Assembly (NCBI GenBank): GCA_963727415.1
Contig: CAVSGF010000001.1
Coordinates: 186,001 to 250,000 of the forward strand
Direction of reading: 5' to 3'
DNA: 64,000 nt
Origin: DASQPR01 sp963727415
Lineage (GTDB): Bacteria; Actinomycetota; Actinomycetes; Mycobacteriales; Micromonosporaceae
Positions within the stretch are counted from its first letter, which is position 1. Each line of letters begins with the position of its first letter. Of the stretch, positions 1 through 8,800 are shown piece after piece. A program made the position numbers and the translations under genes. Below the pieces are notes generated by a model that searched no databases, was not told where the DNA came from, and saw only the letters and a list, made by a program, of their open reading frames with translations.

Positions 1-341
1 GTCAGGCCAGGCGATCGGTTGCGTGGCCCGGTAGACGACCTGTGCCAGACTCGGCGCGGTGGACAGCGGAATCGTGGCCGCTTACGACGTCAAAAGACGC
101 TCATTAATGGTAGCCGGAGTGAATACGTCAAAGAGCCGAACAGAAGCGCCGGAAAAGATGAGGCAATTGACATTCATTGGCACCGTACACTACGGATGGT
201 TTGCTGCGCTCGGGTCGTTGTTCGCCCTTCAATTGGGGCCCGCCACCCGCGCCACCAAGGCGCCAGTCCATCGAGATGGCCTCTCGCCTGAATGCGATAT
301 TCCGGCCACTCCGGACGTCCATTTTCTAGAGGAGGTAGCAG
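1..341. other. Left edge, no supported gene
   Basis: I see no reading frame with recognisable protein character on either strand. The only clear element is the ribosome binding site AGGAGG at about 329-334, which belongs to the small secreted protein starting at 342. The promoter of that gene should lie here, but no convincing -35/-10 pair could be picked out. Confidence 0.4.
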
Positions 342-620
342 ATGAAAAGGGTCCGCATCACCATTGTGGGTCTCTTCGCCCTGGGCCTGCTGGCCATTCC
401 AGCAGCAGCATCGGCGTCAACCATCCCATCGAACTTCCCCGGAAACACCGGTACGAGCTGTAACGCCTGGCACGGTGCGCCAGGCGGCTTCGGCCCCGAC
501 TCGCCTTACGAAACAGTATCCGGCGCGCAGGGCGGCATCGGCGGCAGCACCTTCGGTCAAGACCAGGGCGTGATCACCGGCCAAGCCAACTCCGGCTATG
601 CCGCTTCCTGCAACGGCTGA
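342..620 (+). CDS. Small secreted protein, unknown function
   Basis: Encodes 92 residues. The first ~26 form a clear Sec signal peptide: basic KR start, hydrophobic core from about residue 7 to 20, and an AxA-type end (AAASAS), so cleavage near residue 26 would leave a mature peptide of about 66 residues. The mature part is rich in Gly, Ser and Asn and has only two Cys, one near its N-terminus and one three residues from the end (SCNG), which could form a disulfide. The start is well supported by AGGAGG about 7 bases upstream. I do not recognise a family. The gene stands alone, with no operon partner. It is probably exported to the envelope or the medium. Confidence 0.7.
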   Translation: MKRVRITIVGLFALGLLAIPAAASASTIPSNFPGNTGTSCNAWHGAPGGFGPDSPYETVSGAQGGIGGSTFGQDQGVITGQANSGYAASCNG

Positions 621-1096
621 TGACTAGGTCGCAAGGCAGACGCGAATCTGGCACGCCGTAGGTTGCCGGGCATTCCCAGACGCTATCTCGATTCGTGATC
701 GCGGGATCCAGTGAGAGCTTGATGCGCCTGCCTCGCCTCGAAGACGTTTGTCAGGGTGGCTTGCGAGACCGCCATTGAGTCGGCTCGTAAGCCACCCAAC
801 TCAGTCGCGGGCTCACATCACCTGATGAAATGGAGATCGGCCCGACTCCGTTAGACAATGCGCGCTGTCGGGATCGGTCGTAAGCCACTCTCGCTGGCGT
901 CAGGCGGTATTAGGCCGACGGGTGCAGCGAAAACGCACTGCCATGCCGAATAGCGGATGCTTCACGGGCACGTCGCTGGTCAATCGGGACGATGGTCGAA
1001 CCTGGCAGGCCGACGGCTTCACGGTGGACACCACCGTTACGGTGATCGTGACCAGGGGGCCAGATCGACGATCAAAATCGCCAGGAGCCTGATCCA
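621..1096. other. Intergenic, possible coding remnant
   Basis: No intact gene is supported. A short plus-strand frame of about 48 codons from 943 has protein-like composition (it includes DDGRTWQADGFTVDT), but it has no recognisable family and no ribosome binding site, so it may be the tail of a degraded gene. The decamer CGTAAGCCAC occurs twice, near 786 and 879, without evident function. Confidence 0.3.
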
Positions 1097-1300
1097 GTGA
1101 CGACAACAGCCTTCAACGATCACGGGCGGTTCCAATGGGCGGGCCGAGCGACGGCATACCAGGACAGTTTGGCCGCCCTGTGCGCCCATCCTGCCGGGTT
1201 CCTACTCGACGCCGCCGAGGTCAGCGCCGGCACCCGACTACTCGACGTCGGCACGGGTACCGGCACCGTGGCCGCTCTGGCGTGCTCGCGGGCCGCACAC
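1097..1300 (+). pseudogene. Truncated SAM-dependent methyltransferase remnant
   Basis: The first ~65 codons read as the N-terminus of a class I methyltransferase of the UbiE/arsenite-methyltransferase type. They contain a WAGRATAYQDS-like lead-in and the glycine-rich SAM-binding motif LLDVGTGTGTVAA. After about position 1300 the frame loses all family resemblance: neither the acidic end of strand beta-2 nor the later motifs can be found in any plus-strand frame before the YciI gene. The remaining open frame runs on to 1723 but is Arg/Pro-rich, as expected of non-coding GC-rich DNA. I interpret it as a 3'-truncated, inactive fragment. Confidence 0.55.
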
Positions 1301-1594
1301 GAACGGCCGCTGGCCGACGCGGTGCCTGTAGCTCCCGGCAGACGCATAGGTCCGCAAGATGGTGAAGGCAGCCGACCTGGCCGTGATCGTGAGATGGACC
1401 GGCTGTCGTCTCGCTGGGCGATCAATAGTCGCCGGATCCCGTCAGGCACCGAAACTGGGCGCGGGGCGCGCCCGATCCAGCCAGTGCCCCGCGTCCCTCG
1501 TACAGGTCGATGCGCAGAACCAGGTCACAACCGCGGCCAAGGCAAGGCGCGCTCTAGCGTGGCGGCTTGCCCGAGATCAGTCCTCGTCGAGACG

Positions 1595-1969
1595 TCACCG
1601 ATGCCGATCAGCCTCACGGAGCATCGCGTCATGTTTGGGGTCGGGCAGGAGTTCCCGGACCTCTTGTGCACAGCGACACGCGCCGGCAACCTTGGCAGCC
1701 CAGGCGAGCGCCTCCTCGCGTGAGGGTACGTCGACGACACAGAACCCGCCGATGACCTCCTTGGTCTCGGGGTACGGGCCGTCGGTGACCATCCCGTCGG
1801 TGGCCACAATGCTTGCCTTCTGACTTGCCAGCCCGCCGCCGAACACCCACACACCGGCGTTCACGGCCTCCTGGGCCACCTCGTGCGCCGCCCTGTCCAC
1901 GTCGGGAAAGTCCTCATCGGGGATATGGGCCATCGCGCCGTCATCGAACGAGATCAGGTATCGCGTCAT
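1595..1969 (-). CDS. YciI/YCII-family protein
   Basis: Encodes 124 residues. The N-terminus MTRYLISFDDGA and the segment VTDGPYPETKEVIGGFCVVDVPS are typical of the YCII-related (DGPF) family, small ferredoxin-like-fold proteins often encoded beside ECF sigma factors in actinobacteria. The DGP(Y/F)xExKE signature is intact. The biochemical role of the family is largely unknown. The ATG at 1969 was chosen because GGGAG lies about 7 bases upstream and the upstream extension has no family character. No sigma factor is visible beside it. It lies between degraded genes. Confidence 0.75.
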   Translation of the reverse strand: MTRYLISFDDGAMAHIPDEDFPDVDRAAHEVAQEAVNAGVWVFGGGLASQKASIVATDGMVTDGPYPETKEVIGGFCVVDVPSREEALAWAAKVAGACRCAQEVRELLPDPKHDAMLREADRHR

Positions 1970-2203
1970 CTCATGACTCCCGTGTCCGGGGCGGCCACCT
2001 CCGGCCACCTCTCACCTCTGCTACGAATGCGTCGCTCCGGATCCGACACCCCCAACAGAAATCTCACGGGACCTCGCCGTCCGGCCCCGCAGGCGTCACG
2101 TGATCCCTGTTCGATTAGACCACCCCCGCGGTCAACGCGGTTCCCGGACAGATACGGCCGTAGCCACGATGTTGTCAGTCACGGCATGCGCCGGCGACCG
2201 GCC

Positions 2204-4713
2204 TCACGTGCCGCGCGCGTCGGTACGCCTCTGCTCGGACCGGACTATCTCGCCAGCCGAACGCTTGGCTAACCCGAGCCGCAGGCGGCCCCCGCTGAGC
2301 AGGGTGTGCGTGTGGCCATCGACCGCGATCGTGACCGGTGCCGCGGCGCTGGGCCGAGCCCGGATGTCGACGTGGTCGTGGGTGAACACAAAGCGTAACC
2401 AGTGGCCGCGGTAGCGTAGATCGAAGTCGAGCTGGGTAAGCGTGTCGGGCAGCCGGGGGTGCAAGCGCAGGGTGTCGCCGCGGGTTTCCAGGCCGGTGTA
2501 GCAGCGTTGCAGGATATCGGCGGTGGCGGCCATGGCGCCAAGGTGAATCCCCTCGTGGGTGGTGCCGCCCTGGTTGGCGGCCAGGTCGGCGTCAAGCGCT
2601 TCACGCAGCTGCCGCCATGATGCCGGGCGGTCGCCGCGTGACAGCACCCAGGCGTGCACGACACGGCTGAGTGTGGAGCCATGGGTGGTCGGGCGAGGTA
2701 GTGGGCGACGGTGGCGGGGATGCTAGCCGGATCGAAGTCGTGGCCGAGGCGGCGCAGAACCGCAGTCGAGTTCTTCGGCGCTGAGCAGGTAGAACAGCAT
2801 CAGCACGTCCGCCTGCTTGGACGCCTGGTAGCGGTTGGTGGTGTCGTCTTCGGCTTCCAGGATGAGATCGAGCCTGCCGATATCGCCGTAGCGGTGCCGG
2901 TAGGCATCCCAGTCGAGCTCGGCGAGGTCGCCGTAGCCTTCGAACTGGGCGAGCAGCCCGCCGGGCAGGAACGGCACATGCAGGTTGCGGCTGAGATGGT
3001 CCCATCGCCGCAATTCGGCATCCGTGACGCCGAGGCGTTGCCAAAGGCCTTCGGTGTGGTGCCCGCCTAGCACCTGCATAGGTCTCGAGGACTCTGGCCA
3101 GAACCCAAGAGGTCATGACCGCGATGTAGGCGTTGTCGTCCATGCCCTCGCCGGGCCGGTCCGGGTAGCCGTCGTGGAACTCGTCGGGTCCCATCACACC
3201 GCGCAGGTGGTAGCGGTCCGTTGCCGGGTCGTGCTCGGCGATCGCGGCCCAGAACCGGGCGATCTCGACCAGCAGCTCCGCGCCGTAGGCAGCCAGGAAG
3301 TCGATGTCGGCGGTGACCTGGTAGTACTGCCAGACGTTGTAGGCCACTGCCAGGTTGACGTGGTACTGCCGCCGGGAGTTGTCGGCCACCCACCGTCGTG
3401 AGCGCGGGTTGTAGAGCAACTTGGGAGTCTCTTCGCGGCCGTCGCTGCCGCTCTGCCACGGGAAACAGTGCACCGACGGCACCGGTCTCATTGGCCAGAC
3501 GCCGCGCCTGTGGGAGTCGCCGGTAGCGGTAGAGCAGCAGCGCGCGGGTCAGTTCCGGAATGCGCAAGTTCAGCATAGGGAACACGAACAACTCGTCCCA
3601 AAATATGTGCCCCCGGTAGCCCTCGCCGTGCAAACCCCGCGCTGGTACGCCGACATCGAGGTCCGCCGTGTGTCCCGACAGCGTCTGTGCGACATGGAAC
3701 AGGTGCACATTGACCGCACGACGCGCGAGGACTGCTTCCTCCGTTTGGCTCGTGCGGTCAGTATCGATGTCGATCGTCAGGTGCAGACGCTGCCATAGGT
3801 GCTCCCACGCCAGCGTGTGTGCCGCCCGCAGCCGGTCATAGCCGGGGGCATGGGCCAACTCGTCCTTGGCGGCGTCCAACGGTTCGGAGATCGCGTGGTC
3901 GCGTGAGGTGAAGACGGCCACGATCTTGTCCACTGTCAACGGAACACCGGGCTCTACGGGCATCGTCCACTCCTGCCCGACTTGTCCCGGCAAGCTGACC
4001 GGACGGATAACCGCATCGTCTCGGCTGGTCGTGGTGCTCGCCGCTATCGCGACGCGTACCCGTGACTGAACGGTCTCAGCGACCAGCCAGCACGTGTCAC
4101 CGTGCTGGCCGACGACGGGAACAGTGAGGTGCTGCTTTGCCAGGGCGGCGAACGCGGCGACATTGTCATTGCGAACCTGGCCGTTGAGCAGGCTGCGCAC
4201 GTGCAGCGTGCCAGACCAGTTCAACGGAGTGATCGTCGATCGCAGACACGCGACGTGCTCAGCGTCCATCGAAACCAGCCGATCCTGGCGGATATGGGTA
4301 CGCCGCAGCGACGGATCGTCCACCACCAGCTCACGCAGTTGCAGTCCCCGACGCAGGTCCAATGCCACGTGGTGGTGTACTACCTGCCACGTGCCGGGCG
4401 CTAACCAGGGACCGTCGTCGGCGCGCATCGTGAGCGGTAGCCAGTTCGGCAGATTGACCAGACTCTCGTCGCGGTGCTGCCGACCATCCACATGGGAATC
4501 CAGTCTGTTGTAGACGCCGGCTACATACGTGGCCGGATAGTGGACACCATCGGCGGCGGCCTCCGGCACCGCGCCCCGGGTGCTCAGGTAGCCATTGCCG
4601 AGTGTCAGCAACGCTTCTCGGATACCCTCGCCCGTGGCGTCGGCGTCTACATAGGTGAGCAGCCACTCGCTGCTGCGTAGCGCACATAACGTGCAGGTGC
4701 CCGAACTTGTCAT
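2204..4713 (-). pseudogene. GH65 family hydrolase/phosphorylase, frameshifted
   Basis: The recognisable product is a glycoside hydrolase family 65 protein (trehalose/kojibiose/maltose phosphorylase or acid trehalase group), which cleaves alpha-glucosides. In order: the N-terminal sandwich with LLTLGNGYLSTRGA, the catalytic-barrel entry GLHGEGYRGHIFWDELFVFP, then after a break FPWQSGSDGREE, then GPDEFHDGYPDRPGEGMDDN, whose Glu is the expected general acid. After another break comes ASKQADVLMLFYLL, then the C-terminal domain (HAWVLSRGDRPASW to GGTTHEGIHLGAMAATAD). Reading moves frame near 3470, 3075, 2755 and 2690. Three single-base removals and one addition give an 836-codon gene, so it may be intact in the organism. 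The ATG at 4713 overlaps the stop of an upstream frame (ATGA), suggesting translational coupling. Confidence 0.75.
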
Positions 4714-5018
4714 GCTCGCCGCCGTAGCCGCTTGTCCACGGCAACCGCCATGCTGACCATCATCGCGATGGCCAAGACACGTGGCCGCACGTCCGCGCCG
4801 ATGGGCGCGGTCCGGAAGGTGTTGATGGTCGGCAGCCCGTCGCCGCGCCATCCGCGCCGATCGAACGGCGCAACCACCTCAACAGCATCGGCCACTCCGA
4901 GTGCCACATTCAGGCGACGTAAGATCCACCGTGCGTGCGCGGCCAACTCGATCCCGCGCGGCGACGTCGCCCCGGCACCCCCCGTAAAGGCGCCACAGCG
5001 CACCAGCAGGACCATCAA
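4710..5018 (-). CDS. Unrecognised protein, possibly C-terminal fragment
   Basis: A frame of about 102 codons whose TGA stop overlaps the ATG of the GH65 gene, the arrangement expected of two coupled genes. The product has a hydrophobic stretch near its end (VLAIAMMVSMAVAV) followed by basic residues. I do not recognise a family. Neighbouring frames between 4880 and 5320 also look weakly protein-like, so this may be the tail of a larger gene broken by indels like those in the GH65 gene. In many bacteria GH65 enzymes are encoded next to a HAD-type phosphoglucomutase, but no HAD motif (DxDxT) is visible here. Confidence 0.3.
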   Translation of the reverse strand: MMVLLVRCGAFTGGAGATSPRGIELAAHARWILRRLNVALGVADAVEVVAPFDRRGWRGDGLPTINTFRTAPIGADVRPRVLAIAMMVSMAVAVDKRLRRRA

Positions 5019-5342
5019 ATCCCACCACCACCCGCCGGACCACTAATCTCACCCCCGGAAACAGGCGTACCACACGAGCGTTCCGAGCTTGCCGCCAACA
5101 CGTAGGGCCAAAGGTCATGGCCACGCCGCCGCCCCCGGCCGTTGGCTGCCGCTCTAACAGCGGCCACGCTTAACCGGCAGATCGCTGTCGACGTCGAAGC
5201 ACGGGTCGCGTCGGGTGAGTGGCTCCGGCAGGGCATCGACCTCAATCTTAGTGCTTGTTCCCGAACTGCGTGGCTGGGCTGCGGCGGGCCCAGACGGGGC
5301 GGACGCACTGCCTGGATCACGCCCGCGAGAGCAACCGTCGGC

Positions 5343-5891
5343 TCACTCCAAATTCGGCCCTTGACGCCGCAACTCGTCGACCGAGTTCATCGCCTCGCGC
5401 AACTCGCCCAGCCATTGCTGCGCATGCTCGCCGACCAGGTGTACACACCAAGCGAGCGCCTCGGATCGCGAGCGGGCCACCCCTGCATCGACAAGCGTGT
5501 CCAAAACCTGCCGCTGCGGCTGGCGCAGCCGGGTCATGACCGGTGCGGCCAGCCGGGTGAACATCTGTGACGTGCCGCCACACTCGACCCCCCAGGCGAC
5601 CTTTCGCTCGTACCGATGCTCTAGCTGCTGGGCCAACCGGATGCGCTGCTCGCGCGTTGACTCGCGGAACTGGCTGATCCGCCCGGCCGCCGCCGCGGCA
5701 ACGTCCGCGTCGGACGCGCCCTCGGGCATCTGCGGCGCCGGGATCGCACCGACGATCACGACCTCGTCCCGGTCGATGGTGATCGTTGGCGGACCAGTGA
5801 AGAGATCGTCCGGCAGCAGTCCGGAGATGAAGGCGGGCGCGTCGTCAGCCGGCGCCGGCTCGGGGCGGGTACCCCAGTGCTGCTTACGCAT
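5343..5891 (-). CDS. Conserved hypothetical protein, 182 residues
   Basis: Encodes 182 residues and is soluble, with no membrane segment. The N-terminal half holds an acidic, beta-rich segment (TITIDRDEVVIVGAI). The middle is a charged helix (ISQFRESTREQRIRLAQQLE). The C-terminal half, from about residue 130, reads RQVLDTLVDAGVARSRSEALAWCV, which resembles the helix-turn-helix half of ribbon-helix-helix or small DNA-binding proteins. That resemblance is weak and is my inference. The start is well supported: AGGAGG lies 7 bases upstream. A perfect 9+9 palindrome sits directly before the ribosome binding site, where a repressor would block transcription, so autoregulation is plausible. No partner gene (for example a toxin) is evident on the downstream side. 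Confidence 0.65.
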   Translation of the reverse strand: MRKQHWGTRPEPAPADDAPAFISGLLPDDLFTGPPTITIDRDEVVIVGAIPAPQMPEGASDADVAAAAAGRISQFRESTREQRIRLAQQLEHRYERKVAWGVECGGTSQMFTRLAAPVMTRLRQPQRQVLDTLVDAGVARSRSEALAWCVHLVGEHAQQWLGELREAMNSVDELRRQGPNLE

Positions 5892-5903
5892 TTCTGCCTC
5901 CTC

Positions 5904-5925
5904 GTAATGTTGATTACAACATTAC
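5904..5925. promoter_or_regulatory. Palindromic operator candidate
   Basis: Perfect inverted repeat with arms GTAATGTTG and CAACATTAC separated by ATTA. It ends about 12 bases upstream of the start codon of the minus-strand 182-residue protein, immediately before its AGGAGG. It is strikingly AT-rich for this GC-rich DNA. Position and symmetry suit an operator overlapping the promoter or transcription start. The bound protein is unknown, and the adjacent gene product is the first candidate. Confidence 0.55.
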
Positions 5926-6004
5926 ATGCGTACAACTCGGGTGGGGCGGCGTTCGCTGTGAGCAGAGCCCCCCGCGCGGCGTGGCGTCGTGATCGTCTTT
6001 TGAG

Positions 6005-6052
6005 CGCAAGCTTGCACGGCACTGAGTGATCGCAAGCTTGCACGGCAGTGAG
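6005..6052. repeat. Two 22-bp direct repeats, 26-bp period
   Basis: Copies at 6005-6026 and 6031-6052 differ at one position. Each contains the palindrome GCAAGCTTGC followed by ACGGCA(C/G)TGAG. They lie in the 224-bp interval between the divergent 182-residue protein and the N-acetyltransferase, about 100-145 bp before the latter. A tandem pair of small palindromes spaced by 26 bp (about 2.5 helical turns) looks like a regulator binding region. Confidence 0.45.
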
Positions 6053-6149
6053 CTTGACCCGCATCCCAGCCAGCGGGCCCGCTATAGTCCCAGCGATCCG
6101 CGTAACCGATCGCCGTAACCGGCGCACCCATTACCCAGAGAGTCTCGCC

Positions 6150-6680
6150 ATGACAGCAGCCACTCCCGCCGACGACGTCTTCGTTCATCCGTCCGCGGAT
6201 GTCGAAGCCGGCGCGCAAATCGGCCCGGGCACCAAGATCTGGCATATCGCGCACGTGCGTTCCACCGCCCGGATCGGCGGCGGTTGCGTAATCGGCCGGA
6301 ATGTCTACGTAGATGCCGATGTAACCGTCGGCGACCGCGTCAAGATTCAGAACAACGTTTCCGTATACCACGGCGTGACCATCGAGGATGAGGTGTTCGT
6401 CGGGCCGTGCGCGGTATTCACCAACGATTTCCGGCCACGCGCCCAGAACCCGTCATGGGAGGTAACACCGACCCTGGTGCGTCGTGGCGCATCGATCGGC
6501 GCGAACGCGACCATCGTCTGCGGGAACGAGATCGGTGAATACGCCATGATCGCCGCGGGATCGGTGGTTACCAAACCTGTCCAGCCGTACCAGTTGGTCG
6601 CTGGGAACCCGGCACGGCCCCTCGGCTGGGTAGACAAGGAAGGCAACGTGATTTCACGCGAGGCCGAGCCGCCCGCCTGA
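6150..6680 (+). CDS. wbpD: WbpD-like UDP-sugar N-acetyltransferase
   Basis: Encodes 176 residues. It is a left-handed beta-helix (hexapeptide repeat) acyltransferase of the WbpD/WlbB group, which acetylates the 3-amino group of UDP-2-acetamido-3-amino-2,3-dideoxyglucuronate using acetyl-CoA in the cytoplasm. Visible hallmarks: FVHPSADVEAGAQIGPGTKI, WHIAHVRSTARIG, NVSVYHGVTIEDEVFVGPC, the FTNDFRPRA loop, and the coil end IGEYAMIAAGSVVTKPV followed by LVAGNPARPLGWV. The ATG at 6150 was chosen because upstream residues have no family character and homologues begin near this point. The gene stands alone, ending in a strong hairpin. Its pathway partners (dehydrogenases, Gfo/Idh enzyme, DegT aminotransferase, 2-epimerase) lie 9-27 kb downstream. 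Symbol assigned by family resemblance; substrate is inferred. Confidence 0.8.
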   Translation: MTAATPADDVFVHPSADVEAGAQIGPGTKIWHIAHVRSTARIGGGCVIGRNVYVDADVTVGDRVKIQNNVSVYHGVTIEDEVFVGPCAVFTNDFRPRAQNPSWEVTPTLVRRGASIGANATIVCGNEIGEYAMIAAGSVVTKPVQPYQLVAGNPARPLGWVDKEGNVISREAEPPA

Positions 6681-6706
6681 TCCGGACCTCCGGCTCGTCT
6701 CAGCGA

Positions 6707-6741
6707 GCTGCGCACCAGCCAGAACACCGCTGGTGCGCAGC
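6707..6741. terminator. Bidirectional hairpin terminator
   Basis: A perfect 13-bp stem (GCTGCGCACCAGC with its complement) and a 9-nt loop, sitting between two convergent genes: the acetyltransferase ending at 6680 and the protease whose stop is at 6751. No T-run follows, as is common for actinobacterial terminators. Confidence 0.7.
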
Positions 6742-6750
6742 CCTACACGG

Positions 6751-8736
6751 TTACGGTTTCCAGCCTGACGGCGGCTGTTCAAGCGAACCGAGATGCAGCT
6801 TCGATCCCTCACTGGCTATCAGCCGCGGAACGATCGGTGAACCCCGTCCGGTCACGTCGTCATACCCCGACGTCGCGATAAGCGAGGTGTCGTCCGCGAA
6901 GGTCACGAGTGTGCCACCGCTGGGCGTAACAATCGCGACCGTGCTGTCGGGCGCGACCACGTCGTGGAAGGAGGACGCATCGATCTGGTAGAGCAGCGGA
7001 TTCGCGAAGCCGATCGGGACTCCGCGCTCCTGCTGAACGATCGCCTGTACCGCGGCGAATATGGGACACGCCAGGCTGGTCCCACCCCAACCCCCGATGG
7101 ACCAGACCCCGTTGACTGTCTGCCCGACCGCGAAACCGGTGTACGGGTCGGCCACTGCCGAAACATCGGGAACGACGCGCATCGGGGTCGGCCCATTTAG
7201 GGTAGCGAGGCTATTCGGCACGACACCCACCTGGTAGGACGGCTGCGTCGTGACGGTACTGACGCCGCCGCCCGCGCCTCCCCAGAACTGACCCGGTGGG
7301 GTGGACTGGTAACCGGCCGGGGAGATGGAGTAGTCGGTCGGATCGATGTACGTGCCCCAGGAGGTTTCCCACATGTAACCGGCGCTCGCGTTGATTGCCA
7401 GGCTGGTCCCGCCGACCGCGGTCACATTCGCGTCCGATGCGGGATAGTCCGGTTGAGGTGTGTTGTACGAGTTGTATGGGTACGTTGCGTTGTCGCCGTT
7501 GTCACCGGAGGAGAAGTAGAAGCCCATCCCCTGCGCCTTCGCCTGCAGGAACATCGACTTCTCCACGACGTACGAGCTGCCCAGGTTGCCTTCGCCGGTC
7601 GATCCCCACGAGTTGCTGATGATCGATGCGGCGTGATTCTGAATCACCCAGTTGATGGCGTCGTCGATGCCGGTGTCGCAGTTCTGCGCGCCGATGTAAA
7701 GGATGTTCGCCTTCGGCGCCATCGCGTGGACGGCCTCGACGTCGAGCGTCTCCTCGCCGTTCCAGCCAGACTCGCCGCACTCGCTGGTGAGCGTGAACGG
7801 TGTGAACACCTGTTCCCGGTACTGGCCGGTGGTGAACGTCGGCTCACTCATGGCCGTTGAGTACTTGTCGGCATCACTGGCCATCGTGGAGGACGCGTAC
7901 GCGTCAATGATGGCGACCGTGACCCCGGCGCCGGTGTGTCCGGCCGGAACCCCGTAGGCACCGCGTACCTGCGCCGGCGAGTATCCACAGATGTACGTGG
8001 GAAATGTTGTCGAGCCGTAAACCTGCGGTGCGGTCTGCGTGTGCTGGCCCCAGTACGTCGAGCAGGTCGATGCCGGTGGCGGTGTCGTCTTCGGCGCAAG
8101 CCCGGAATTAGCTGACTTACCTCCGGACGGGTCTACCCGCCGGCTCGCCGGTTGCCGCAGGAGGCCACCGTTGTCCAGGCCACTGATGCCGAGGACCATG
8201 CCGCGCAGCGAGTCGGGAAGGGTTACCGCCGAATCCGGCGCCCGCAGTGACTTGCCGTGGTAACGATAGTTGCGCATGGTGACGCCGAAGGCCTGATTGA
8301 TCTGCGCGACCGTTCCGGTCGCCGTCACCCATCTGTTGCCCGCCGCCACGTCGCCCACGGCGAATCCCTGAGAACGCAGATATGCCTTGATCTTGGATAC
8401 CTGCGCGTCGGTCGGCCCGAACCGTGAGTTGAACTCGCTCGGTGTCAGGTAGTGGCCATAGGTGGCGCTTGCCGGGTCGGATACCGTGTCGGCGATTCGT
8501 TCGGCTTCGCCCGCGTTGCGCAACGGTAGAGCCATCGAAAAGGTGATTTTCGTTTGCGACCCGACCGTGCCCAGAGCACGACCGGCTTTTGCCCAGGCGG
8601 GGGCCGAGTGCGGCACCGTGAAACTCGCCTGGCCGGACGGCGGTGCCGCATTCGCTCCGGATGAGGTCACCACGGCCGCCACGAGTGCCGCTGCGATCGT
8701 GGCTATAGCGGCATGTCGACGATTGATCTGGGGCAT
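6751..8736 (-). CDS. Secreted sedolisin (S53) serine-carboxyl protease
   Basis: Encodes 661 residues. Signal peptide at residues 1-30 (basic start, AALVAAVVTSS core, ANA cleavage). The pro-domain at about 50-190 has the Pro-kumamolisin pattern (YGHYLTPSEFNSRFGP, VTMRNYRYHGKSLRAP). The catalytic domain carries the expected triad: E328 and D332 in NGEETLDVEAVH, and S554 in WGGTSLACPIFAA; D412 in SSGDNGDN fits the oxyanion aspartate. The C-terminal DDVTGRGSP near 626-634 matches the calcium site of the family. Such enzymes are secreted, autoactivate at acid pH and digest proteins outside the cell, so acid-tolerant habits are possible. It is convergent with the acetyltransferase and 64 bp beyond a cell-wall-binding protein on the same strand, which may be co-expressed. 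Confidence 0.92.
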   Translation of the reverse strand: MPQINRRHAAIATIAAALVAAVVTSSGANAAPPSGQASFTVPHSAPAWAKAGRALGTVGSQTKITFSMALPLRNAGEAERIADTVSDPASATYGHYLTPSEFNSRFGPTDAQVSKIKAYLRSQGFAVGDVAAGNRWVTATGTVAQINQAFGVTMRNYRYHGKSLRAPDSAVTLPDSLRGMVLGISGLDNGGLLRQPASRRVDPSGGKSANSGLAPKTTPPPASTCSTYWGQHTQTAPQVYGSTTFPTYICGYSPAQVRGAYGVPAGHTGAGVTVAIIDAYASSTMASDADKYSTAMSEPTFTTGQYREQVFTPFTLTSECGESGWNGEETLDVEAVHAMAPKANILYIGAQNCDTGIDDAINWVIQNHAASIISNSWGSTGEGNLGSSYVVEKSMFLQAKAQGMGFYFSSGDNGDNATYPYNSYNTPQPDYPASDANVTAVGGTSLAINASAGYMWETSWGTYIDPTDYSISPAGYQSTPPGQFWGGAGGGVSTVTTQPSYQVGVVPNSLATLNGPTPMRVVPDVSAVADPYTGFAVGQTVNGVWSIGGWGGTSLACPIFAAVQAIVQQERGVPIGFANPLLYQIDASSFHDVVAPDSTVAIVTPSGGTLVTFADDTSLIATSGYDDVTGRGSPIVPRLIASEGSKLHLGSLEQPPSGWKP

Positions 8737-8800
8737 GTCACGTCCTTCGCGGGACCCGTGTCGGGCAAGTCTGCGGTCGGGTGAGTTCCATCAGCCCGGC

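Noticed and set aside
6054..6088. Sigma-70 promoter TTGACC plus TATAGT upstream of wbpD
   Set aside because: The spacing is 23 bp, too long for a normal -35/-10 pair; at most the TATAGT is a -10 box.
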